Below the pieces are notes generated by a model that was given only the letters and a program-made list of their open reading frames with translations, did not search any database and was not told where the DNA came from. Positions 21,420 through 27,602 of a stretch of 27,602 nt of DNA are shown piece by piece. The position numbers were made by a program, and so were the translations under genes. Source of the DNA: a virus; the IMG/VR virus record IMGVR_UViG_3300009034_000180, positions 1 through 27,602 of that record; one strand, 5' to 3'. How positions within the stretch are numbered: position 1 is the first letter of the stretch; each line of letters starts with the position of its first letter.

Positions 21420-21739
21420 TATTCAATAACAGTGATTTGTATTCCTTCGTCTTCTACGGGATCGAGCCGATAAACAAAATCTTGATGACCCCTCATTCCC
21501 AATTCATTACCACAAAAATTACAGCCACCATTATAAAGTTTATCTTTTATCGTCTCAACTTCTTTTTTACTTAATATGCCAACACCTTCCCTTGACACAT
21601 TAATAGCTGTCTCAGTCTTATGAAATTCGTTTCGCAGCGTTATTACCTTTCCGCCCTTCCCTGTCATTGCCACAATCTCATCTTTCGACTCACTCTTAAC
21701 CTTCTTTTCTGTTTTTGGTTTTCTACCTCTTAATCTCAT
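21419..21739 (-). CDS. Small basic protein with CxxC motif, beside radical SAM gene
   Basis: A 106-aa protein with a lysine-rich start (MRLRGRKPKTEKKVKSESK), a middle helix (LSKKEVETIKDKLYNGG) and a CNFCGNELGMRGH motif that could bind zinc or be a site for modification. It ends in an acidic tail. The start follows AGGAGG. The stop overlaps the ATG of the radical SAM gene by one base. A substrate or partner of the radical SAM enzyme is possible; nothing more is visible. Confidence 0.65.
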   Translation of the reverse strand: MRLRGRKPKTEKKVKSESKDEIVAMTGKGGKVITLRNEFHKTETAINVSREGVGILSKKEVETIKDKLYNGGCNFCGNELGMRGHQDFVYRLDPVEDEGIQITVIE

Positions 21740-21753
21740 TACATCCTCCTTTG

Positions 21754-22236
21754 TTATTCCGCCGTATCTTCTTCATCTTCAAGGCGGTCAGGATCAATCC
21801 TTTGTTCTGTCTCATCTCTATGGTCAAAAGTGGGGGCATAGCCCATCGTATCACTATAAAGCATATTTGCTGGTAAGGCTACTGTATCACCGCTATCAGT
21901 CTTTAATGGTAAATTCCCGCTGACTATTTCAGTCAATACCTCATCTACATTTTCCTTGAATCCGTCTACCCAATCCGATTCCGCTACACCTTGATCAACA
22001 AAAAACCGCCGGGCAATATAATAGACTGACATATCCTCTGCCAAGCTTTGAATTATTGGTATATTGGAAGTAAATGGCAATGGATACACTTTGCCTACCT
22101 TTGCATTTACATAAGTTTCCGCCCTGCCTATGTGATAATAAATATCAGCACTGGTAATATTAGAAGAGTTGATTCTTGTTATTATCTTCATAATATTATC
22201 AACGGTGCAGTATGATACCGGATAAGTTATAGGCAT
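21754..22236 (-). CDS. Head-tail connector protein (Mu gp36-like, DUF1320)
   Basis: A 160-aa protein. It starts with PITYPVSYCTVDNIMKIITR and has HIGRAETYVNAKVGKVYPLP, LAEDMSVYYIARRFF and a long acidic end. This is the pattern of the DUF1320/gp36 family of Mu-like and other phages: an N-terminal helical bundle with (A/E)AYVNAxL-type and YPLPF motifs. The family forms the connector ring between portal and tail. Its position past the capsid genes fits. AAGGGGAATTAA ahead of the ATG is a weak ribosome site. Confidence 0.85.
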   Translation of the reverse strand: MPITYPVSYCTVDNIMKIITRINSSNITSADIYYHIGRAETYVNAKVGKVYPLPFTSNIPIIQSLAEDMSVYYIARRFFVDQGVAESDWVDGFKENVDEVLTEIVSGNLPLKTDSGDTVALPANMLYSDTMGYAPTFDHRDETEQRIDPDRLEDEEDTAE

Positions 22237-22246
22237 TTAATTCCCC

Positions 22247-25132
22247 TTAAACATATTTCCCCATCCAGGGGTTACTCATGTCATTAATCAAAGCATTCGT
22301 AAAAGCCTTAATATCATCTGGATTTAAAAACCTTGCCTCTAAAAAGTTATTAGAAGGATCGGGGTTATCCGGTTTTATATCCATTGCTATTTTTGCCTTG
22401 ATACCCAGGCCGAGAAAGCCTACGGCTTCCGAGTAATAAGGCAACCCGTCAATCATCCATCTGATATTACAACCATTGCCAAGAAATTCTTTTCTATAAA
22501 GGTTAATAGCATTATGGCATATCCCGGCTATTTCCTCAGTCATTTGACCTCTATTAGCTTGTAATTTATAGCGGGCAAGGTGAGCCCAATCCCTAACCAT
22601 TAAGAATTTGCCAAGCACCCTATCGGGATATTTTTCTCTATCCCTAATCATAAGATGGAAGTTTCTATGAAATCTTTTTATCCGCCCCTCCTCGGTAAAA
22701 TAACCATCGTGAGCAATCTCTACATCACCTAATAGAGTAACATCACCAACGCTTTTATTTAATCCTATTTCAGGGTGTTCATGAACAACACCGAAAAACT
22801 TAATGCTTTTATTGTTTCTAAATAATCTAACAGGCAGATCGGGCGGAAAGGCATTAGGGGGATTTGTAGAGAAATGATGTTGCCGGATTGCATAGCCATT
22901 AAATATATTTTCCCTCAGATATTTATCAATATGGTTTGTTCTCAATAACTCCTCATCGGCATCAATCCATAATATCCAGTCCATTTGGGCAGATTTAATA
23001 CTATTATTCCGGGCTTCGTCAAACCCTACCTCTACGGGACTCAGCCCATCAATAACCATGTCTGCATATCCCTTTAATATTTCTCTGGTGCTATCAGTAG
23101 AATTATCATCAGCAACGATAATCTCATCGGCAATCCAATCAACACTTTTTAAGCACCGCCTCAACATATCCTCGCCATTTTTGACTATCATACAAACTGA
23201 TATTGTTTGCCTCGGATTCTGCACATACAATTTACGATCCATATCAATAGGTTTTGCAGGTTCACCACCTTCCTGCCATGTGTAAAAATACCACCCCAAC
23301 GCTACACCATCTAAATCGGAAATCGAACCAGGAATAATCATCTTTTGGAAATTAGGCTTATGGCCGAACATTCCTTTTATATCCCAATTCTCAAGTTCCC
23401 ATATATGCTCCCTTTTGCTGTCCTTTCTATATGTGAACATTTCCCAAGTCCCCATCGGAGTCGTTACCAAAATAATCCCTCCGGGTTTTAACCATTTCTC
23501 GGCAGCATCGGCAAGCTTCCAGGGTTCCGGGGTATGTTCAAGCACTTCCATTAGTAAAACTAAATCATAGCAAGGATGTGGATACTTCTCTGTTAATATA
23601 TCCGCTACCCTTACTGTATATCTATCTTTGGAATATTTATCTTTTAAAACTTTCAAGGAACTGTTAACCATAGAAGGCGATATATCAAAGCCATCTACAT
23701 GATACTTTTCGTCAAGGTCAAGGATAGCTCCGATATATTCCCCCTGAGCACAACCGATGTCAAGAATGTTTTTAACTTTAGGATGCCCCTCAAGCCACCT
23801 TTTAACGGCAGGCCAACGGGGAGGGTTCGGAGGGCGGAGGGTATCACCAACTTCGCCAAGATATTTCTTAGCTGCTATTTCCTCATTCTCGATATATTTA
23901 TAATCATAAACGAAGGGCCATTGATTTCTTAGCCGCTTTGATAGCCTACCCTTTCTAATATCATTGGTTTTTTCCAACGAAGCTTTCGCAGCTATAATAT
24001 CACTTCGTCTTGTAAAATGATAAGCAAGTCTGACTTTATCCTTAGTTGCATTTTCAAAATATTCATCAAACAATTTTGACCATTCCTGCCCTAAAGATTC
24101 AAGGCCAAATAATTTAGATCGTTCATACCCGGCCGCAGAGTTCTCCTTCCATTTATCCTCATTTGTCAATAGCTCTAATGATTCAGTAATGAACCTACCC
24201 TGATATTCAGAACCCCGTGCATCATCTTCCCAAATTAACTTCCCTGCCTGATTGCCAAGAGTTTCCGGGAGGGCAGCCCGGAATGACCCTACCATCGGCA
24301 AACCGACTGCCATGCACTCCATCGCAGTAATACAAGATATTTCCTCAAAATCGGAAGGGTATAAATAAAGCATTGATGTCCGGTAGTGTTCGTATAAATC
24401 TTCTTTTCTCAATGCTCCCAGGTGAACAACCTTATCACCAAGTCCCGCAATCAAGTTATCTATCTTGTTATATAACCCTGCTAAATGCTGAACCCTGTTA
24501 TCATATCCAGCTAAATACAATTTCAAATTAGGTAGTTTTTCCAAAAGGCGGGGGAAGGTCTTTTCAAGAACTATATCCATGCCTCTCTCCGGCCTGGCAG
24601 TATAAATAACTTTGTTTCTATCCCTCTGTTCTAATGGCCGGGGAGCAGGTAAAAGGTATCGGTCAATGCCATTCCTTGTTACTTTAAATGCTTCATCGGG
24701 CAGTTTATATACTTCCTTATATTGGTCTTTCATAAACTCACTCAATACCCATACTTGATCTACATTCCATAATGTTCCCCGGACAAGAGGGGTGAATCTA
24801 TTAAGAGCAAGGTCATGTGACCAGAGTATATGAAGCTTTGAGTTTATTCGGAAACTAAACGCCTGCGGATCTCGCTGCACTATTGTTATATCATGTGGGG
24901 TATAAATAGCCCATTCAGGAAAGCGGGAAACATTAAGATATTGAACACCGTTATAATCGCCTTCTCTTTCGCAATTAGAAAAGACGATTACTTCATGTCC
25001 CTGTTGTTTAAGGGTGCGAGCCATTTGAAGCCCTATTGTTTCAGAGCCTCCGAGATCCTTAGTCTCAAGTGTAGAACCGTCAAACGGCATACCATTAATG
25101 TAAAAGGCGATGCTGTATTTGTAGTGCTTCAT
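22247..25132 (-). CDS. Fusion protein: GT4 glycosyltransferase - methyltransferase - GT2 glycosyltransferase
   Basis: This 961-aa protein has three enzyme parts. Residues 1-370 are a GT-B/GT4 glycosyltransferase, with LGGSETIGLQMA (27-38), TRNGIDRYLLP, IYTARPERGMD and the EExxxxxxME-like segment at 263-272. Residues about 405-620 are a class I SAM methyltransferase, with LDIGCAQGEY (457-466), FDISPSMV and LLMEVLEHTPEP. Residues 642 to about 830 are a GT-A/GT2 glycosyltransferase, with SVCMIVKNGEDMLRRCLKSV, VADDNSTD and the DxD WIDADEE (724-726). It has no signal peptide. It lies between the major capsid and connector genes, behind an RNA element that ends the capsid transcript. A role in glycan building on virion or host is plausible but unproven. 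Confidence 0.9.
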   Translation of the reverse strand: MKHYKYSIAFYINGMPFDGSTLETKDLGGSETIGLQMARTLKQQGHEVIVFSNCEREGDYNGVQYLNVSRFPEWAIYTPHDITIVQRDPQAFSFRINSKLHILWSHDLALNRFTPLVRGTLWNVDQVWVLSEFMKDQYKEVYKLPDEAFKVTRNGIDRYLLPAPRPLEQRDRNKVIYTARPERGMDIVLEKTFPRLLEKLPNLKLYLAGYDNRVQHLAGLYNKIDNLIAGLGDKVVHLGALRKEDLYEHYRTSMLYLYPSDFEEISCITAMECMAVGLPMVGSFRAALPETLGNQAGKLIWEDDARGSEYQGRFITESLELLTNEDKWKENSAAGYERSKLFGLESLGQEWSKLFDEYFENATKDKVRLAYHFTRRSDIIAAKASLEKTNDIRKGRLSKRLRNQWPFVYDYKYIENEEIAAKKYLGEVGDTLRPPNPPRWPAVKRWLEGHPKVKNILDIGCAQGEYIGAILDLDEKYHVDGFDISPSMVNSSLKVLKDKYSKDRYTVRVADILTEKYPHPCYDLVLLMEVLEHTPEPWKLADAAEKWLKPGGIILVTTPMGTWEMFTYRKDSKREHIWELENWDIKGMFGHKPNFQKMIIPGSISDLDGVALGWYFYTWQEGGEPAKPIDMDRKLYVQNPRQTISVCMIVKNGEDMLRRCLKSVDWIADEIIVADDNSTDSTREILKGYADMVIDGLSPVEVGFDEARNNSIKSAQMDWILWIDADEELLRTNHIDKYLRENIFNGYAIRQHHFSTNPPNAFPPDLPVRLFRNNKSIKFFGVVHEHPEIGLNKSVGDVTLLGDVEIAHDGYFTEEGRIKRFHRNFHLMIRDREKYPDRVLGKFLMVRDWAHLARYKLQANRGQMTEEIAGICHNAINLYRKEFLGNGCNIRWMIDGLPYYSEAVGFLGLGIKAKIAMDIKPDNPDPSNNFLEARFLNPDDIKAFTNALINDMSNPWMGKYV

Positions 25133-25149
25133 AAATTCCTTTAGAAGTT

Positions 25150-25224
25150 GGGGCTACTAATAAAAAGGCTTATATCCAGCGGGGGCTACTCCTCTTGGAA
25201 TATAAGCCTGTAAAAGTAGCCCCC
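25150..25224 (-). terminator. Terminator/attenuator with competing pairings
   Basis: On the - strand the order is GGGGGCTACT (25215-25224), AGGCTTATAT (25200-25209), AGTAGCCCCC (25181-25190), ATATAAGCCT (25166-25175) followed by TTTTTA, then AGTAGCCCC (25150-25158). The AGGCTTATAT/ATATAAGCCT hairpin with its T-run is a classical intrinsic terminator. The leading GGGGGCTACT can pair either with the copy in that hairpin's loop (a pseudoknot) or with the copy after the T-run (a closing stem). It lies between the major capsid stop and the glycosyltransferase start. Confidence 0.75.
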
Positions 25225-25241
25225 ATAATATAGCATGACAA

Positions 25242-26195
25242 TTAGAAAGTATTCAGGATTGCATAAATGCAATCTGTCGCAACTATCTTTTCGTCCTGAT
25301 ATGTGCCTACCCTAACTGACCGGGCGTATATCTTTCCGTCTTCCATCCATCTTGCAGTAAACGCAGCGGGTAATTTGGGCGACTTCCATCGAAAGGTAAT
25401 TCCGGCGGTTGCAGTCGGAATACCTGGGCCTTTCGGTTTCTCAGTATGAGCAATAATGCAATGATGCGACCAGACATGGCTCATAGCGTCTGCCAACTTT
25501 TCTGAGCCGGTATTCTTGATCATCGAGCCCACAAGATACTTCTCTACACCGAAAAGGTCGGCAAGTGCGTTAGTCATGTTGGCCTGAGTGGTTCGTTGCA
25601 CATACTTAATGCTGTTCTTAATCTGAGGGTGTTGTATTAACTGAGTATGAACAGGATAGCCAACTACAATGACATTGGCTTTCTTGCCTGTGTTTTGCTG
25701 AATAAAGGTCTTCCCGGTCTCTATATCACTGATAGGGTCTGAGTCGCCTTCTGCGGCACGGCCAGACCATAGAGAAGCCGGAGCAGTTACATAACTCCCG
25801 CAATTCGTGCCGGAAGTTACTGCACGGGCAACCCTATCCTCAGCGTCCAGCAATAACAATCCCTTAACCAACTCGGCATGACTAACAGTCAGATTAAAAG
25901 CATCATCAGCGTTGTCCATATCCTCCCAGGATATATCACTCTGCAATTCGTAGTTATCGGCGAAATACCCGGCTGAGGAGGTGGCAAAGTCAATCTTGTT
26001 AGGCTCGGTCTTAGGAGCCCTCGCAGTTTCCGGTATCCTAAAGAAATCCCCTTTATCTATTTTATAGAATAGATCGCTTTGCTTTTTTACGGGCAAAACG
26101 GGGAATAACTCTTCGTAGATAGAGCCCTCAACAAGATAACCCACCAGTAAGTTACTGATAGCCTTATCTATATGAAAATCTCTTCCTTCTCCCAT
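25242..26195 (-). CDS. Major capsid protein
   Basis: A 317-aa protein with the feel of an HK97-fold major capsid protein of Mu-like or related phages. It has an N-terminal DKAISNLLVGYLVEGSIYEE, the P-domain-like SWEDMDNADDAFNLTVSHAE, and a C-terminal TFRWKSPKLPAAFTARWMED. The stretch VIVVGYPVHTQLIQHPQIKN is typical of capsid proteins of this group. It lies between the cement gene and a terminator-like RNA element, so it should be the most abundant product of this operon. AAGGAGGAT precedes the ATG. Confidence 0.85.
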   Translation of the reverse strand: MGEGRDFHIDKAISNLLVGYLVEGSIYEELFPVLPVKKQSDLFYKIDKGDFFRIPETARAPKTEPNKIDFATSSAGYFADNYELQSDISWEDMDNADDAFNLTVSHAELVKGLLLLDAEDRVARAVTSGTNCGSYVTAPASLWSGRAAEGDSDPISDIETGKTFIQQNTGKKANVIVVGYPVHTQLIQHPQIKNSIKYVQRTTQANMTNALADLFGVEKYLVGSMIKNTGSEKLADAMSHVWSHHCIIAHTEKPKGPGIPTATAGITFRWKSPKLPAAFTARWMEDGKIYARSVRVGTYQDEKIVATDCIYAILNTF

Positions 26196-26230
26196 TTTAC
26201 TATCCTCCTTTTATATTGCTGATGTAATAA

Positions 26231-26629
26231 TTACACTACATCAGAATTAACAACAGTAAATGCTCTCTGAAGTCCACCTGAGAATAGTTCGGCTTCGAAT
26301 ATACCTCCAGATGCGACGGCTCCGCAGGCTCTACCCTTGAGGATAGTCCCGGAAGTAACGACTTCTGCCGCAGCAGATGCGTTATTGGTTATTAAGGCAT
26401 TTGCCGTGATAGTTCCGCCAGCATATACCTTTGATATACCAGCAAACTTTACACGGGCGTGTTCACCGCTTTTTGGTTTGTTCTGTAATACCCCTGCTGT
26501 TATTGCGGTAGTAGCGGAAGCCTGATGGAAGGTATGTTCAGTTCGTTCTTCAACGAAATGATATTGCTTACCACTCAGATCGTCACCAGCCTCACCACTA
26601 CGGTATAGTCCTTCAACATACTGTGACAT
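26231..26629 (-). CDS. Capsid cement/decoration protein (DUF2190-like)
   Basis: A 132-aa beta-rich protein rich in alanine, glycine and threonine (ATTAITAGVLQNKPKSGEHA, GGTITANALITNNASAAAEV, GTILKGRACGAVASGGIFEA). This is the pattern of the DUF2190 cement proteins that bind the outside of the capsid at three-fold positions and strengthen it. It sits between the scaffold and the capsid gene, the standard order. The start follows GAGGAGGATTA. Confidence 0.8.
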   Translation of the reverse strand: MSQYVEGLYRSGEAGDDLSGKQYHFVEERTEHTFHQASATTAITAGVLQNKPKSGEHARVKFAGISKVYAGGTITANALITNNASAAAEVVTSGTILKGRACGAVASGGIFEAELFSGGLQRAFTVVNSDVV

Positions 26630-26661
26630 GATTAATCCTCCTCTTTGAAATCGTTATAAGA

Positions 26662-27186
26662 TTATTCCGATTCCGGTCTTGCATAATCCTTGAAGAGTTC
26701 GGGCTTGGTCATTTGTAGAAAGGCAACCGCATCGGCGTAAGTCTTGTCATCATTCTCCTTCATGTAGAGTGCTACTTCCTCATCAAGACCTATTGCCCCT
26801 TCACCTTTGTGAGTAGCATCGCTGGTTGACAGTTCCCGGAGTATCCCGGACAGCCCGGCTCTCTTTTCAAAGAGTTTCTGAAAGGCCTGGATCGGGGTTA
26901 GTTCCTCTTTCTCCAGTGATAGCTTTTTCACATCCTCATTACCGCTATCAAGGGTTTCCATAAGGAACTCAACAATCGGCTTCTCCACCGGGGCTATCTT
27001 GATGTCATCACCAGTGCTATACTTCTCCAGCCAAGTATCCCGTTTTTCCTTCCGCACCGCCTCTTCCTTCTTAGCCATTTCAGCCTTAAAGGATTCCGTC
27101 TCCTTGTCTTTCTCTTCAACAGTTTTTTCCAACTCGGCATTTTTAGCCTTTAGATCTTCCATTTCCTTTTTTTGCTCTTCATTCAT
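26662..27186 (-). CDS. Scaffolding protein from internal in-frame start
   Basis: Within the protease-scaffold frame, an ATG at 27186 is preceded by AGGAGG with eight bases between. The 174-aa product begins MNEEQKKEMEDLKAKNAELE and contains only the coiled coil and C-terminal helices. Phages such as lambda (C/Nu3) and Mu (I/Z) make a separate scaffold this way. The strong internal site makes the same likely here. Confidence 0.7.
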   Translation of the reverse strand: MNEEQKKEMEDLKAKNAELEKTVEEKDKETESFKAEMAKKEEAVRKEKRDTWLEKYSTGDDIKIAPVEKPIVEFLMETLDSGNEDVKKLSLEKEELTPIQAFQKLFEKRAGLSGILRELSTSDATHKGEGAIGLDEEVALYMKENDDKTYADAVAFLQMTKPELFKDYARPESE

Positions 27187-27602
27187 TGTATTGTCCTCCT
27201 CAGTATTTTTTGTTTGTTTACTACTTTCGGCAGGCCAAGTGCCTTCGGCTTCGTGATGTAGCCAAGCACATAGAGCCTTAGCATCCGTTATGCCGGACTT
27301 GCCTTCAAGGGTGCTAACGCAACTTGTAAAACTACCCCCTACCCCTGACCATATAGCGGAAGGGTCGGCAAGCTGATTCTCTTTTAACTTTCCAAGTTTA
27401 CCTGCTTTAACTAAAGCCCTTAGAGCATCTAATGACGCTTTAATATTAATCTTAGCAGAATAATCTTTTTCCGGTTCATAGTCCTCTACTGAATAAGCCC
27501 TTAGTTCCCCACCTTCGCCTGGCAGGGAATACATTGCTGAAATATCTTTCAGTGTATCAACGGCGGGTAATTTATCACCGAGAAAGGCAACGGCGGTTAA
27601 TA
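26662..27602 (-). CDS. Head maturation protease-scaffold fusion, partial (Mu gpI-like)
   Basis: The frame is open from the window's right edge through the methionine at 27534 and on to the stop at 26662, so the gene begins outside. The edge part reads LTAVAFLGDKLPAVDTLKDI, which matches the segment near the end of the protease domain in Mu gpI-like proteins. A cysteine/tryptophan region follows (CVSTLEG, ALCAWLHHEAEG), then a long coiled coil (EELKKK-type, 117-165) and a helical C-terminus, as in scaffolds. The protease cuts scaffold and itself during head maturation. The catalytic residues would be outside the window. Confidence 0.75.
   Translation of the reverse strand, partial: LTAVAFLGDKLPAVDTLKDISAMYSLPGEGGELRAYSVEDYEPEKDYSAKINIKASLDALRALVKAGKLGKLKENQLADPSAIWSGVGGSFTSCVSTLEGKSGITDAKALCAWLHHEAEGTWPAESSKQTKNTEEDNTMNEEQKKEMEDLKAKNAELEKTVEEKDKETESFKAEMAKKEEAVRKEKRDTWLEKYSTGDDIKIAPVEKPIVEFLMETLDSGNEDVKKLSLEKEELTPIQAFQKLFEKRAGLSGILRELSTSDATHKGEGAIGLDEEVALYMKENDDKTYADAVAFLQMTKPELFKDYARPESE

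Overview
This window looks like the central part of a tailed-phage (siphovirus-type) genome or prophage. It is AT-rich, gene-dense, and has strong GGAGG-type ribosome binding sites. The virion genes resemble the Mu-like head module (gpI-like protease fused to scaffold, gp36-like connector, gpG-like and gp37-like completion proteins) and are combined with a long-tail module: tail tube, frameshifted assembly chaperones, tape measure and tail tip. No integrase, terminase, portal or polymerase gene is in view. The host cannot be named from the sequence. Two proteins have Sec-type signal peptides, so the host is a bacterium.

Left half (1-11752), all on the + strand. It opens with the C-terminal end of a pentapeptide-repeat protein. 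A recombination block follows: a RuvC-like resolvase, a probable annealing/recombination protein, and a Cas4/RecB-like nuclease with four cysteines. A Gp37/Gp68-type CxxxCxxC protein comes next. From about 3650 to 8400 there is a string of very small, often overlapping accessory genes: single-membrane-span peptides, zinc-finger proteins, a DnaJ-type zinc motif, a MazG-like pyrophosphohydrolase and a duplicated coiled-coil family. A highly structured leader (5780-5905) precedes the MazG gene.

The centre of interest is 8411-8819, about 400 non-coding bases. GC-rich nested stems come first, then three tandem hairpins with the same architecture: a 5-bp stem, a 3x1 internal loop, another 5-bp stem, and a loop that starts TTCCTAT. 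The stems differ between copies by compensatory changes. They lie directly upstream of a 659-aa protein that I do not recognise as a named family. It has a long basic/helical N-terminus and a TerD-like beta domain. I propose this as a candidate RNA-protein system. A winged-helix protein, a palindromic operator over a TATAAT box, and two small genes follow.

Right half (11764-27602), all on the - strand and convergent with the left half, with only 11 bp between them. In transcription order (right to left): head protease/scaffold with an internal start, capsid cement protein, major capsid protein, an RNA element with mutually exclusive pairings and a terminator, a giant GT4-methyltransferase-GT2 fusion, gp36-like connector, a Cys-containing protein, a radical SAM/SPASM enzyme, tail completion proteins, a 53-aa protein, tail tube, chaperones with a textbook -1 frameshift (A_AAA_AAC plus stem-loop), tape measure, distal tail, a small exported membrane protein, tail tip/hub, an unknown protein, an SCP2-like protein, a holin-like protein, and an NlpC/P60 lysin. 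The modifying enzymes inside the virion operon suggest modification of virion or host surface, but their target is unknown.
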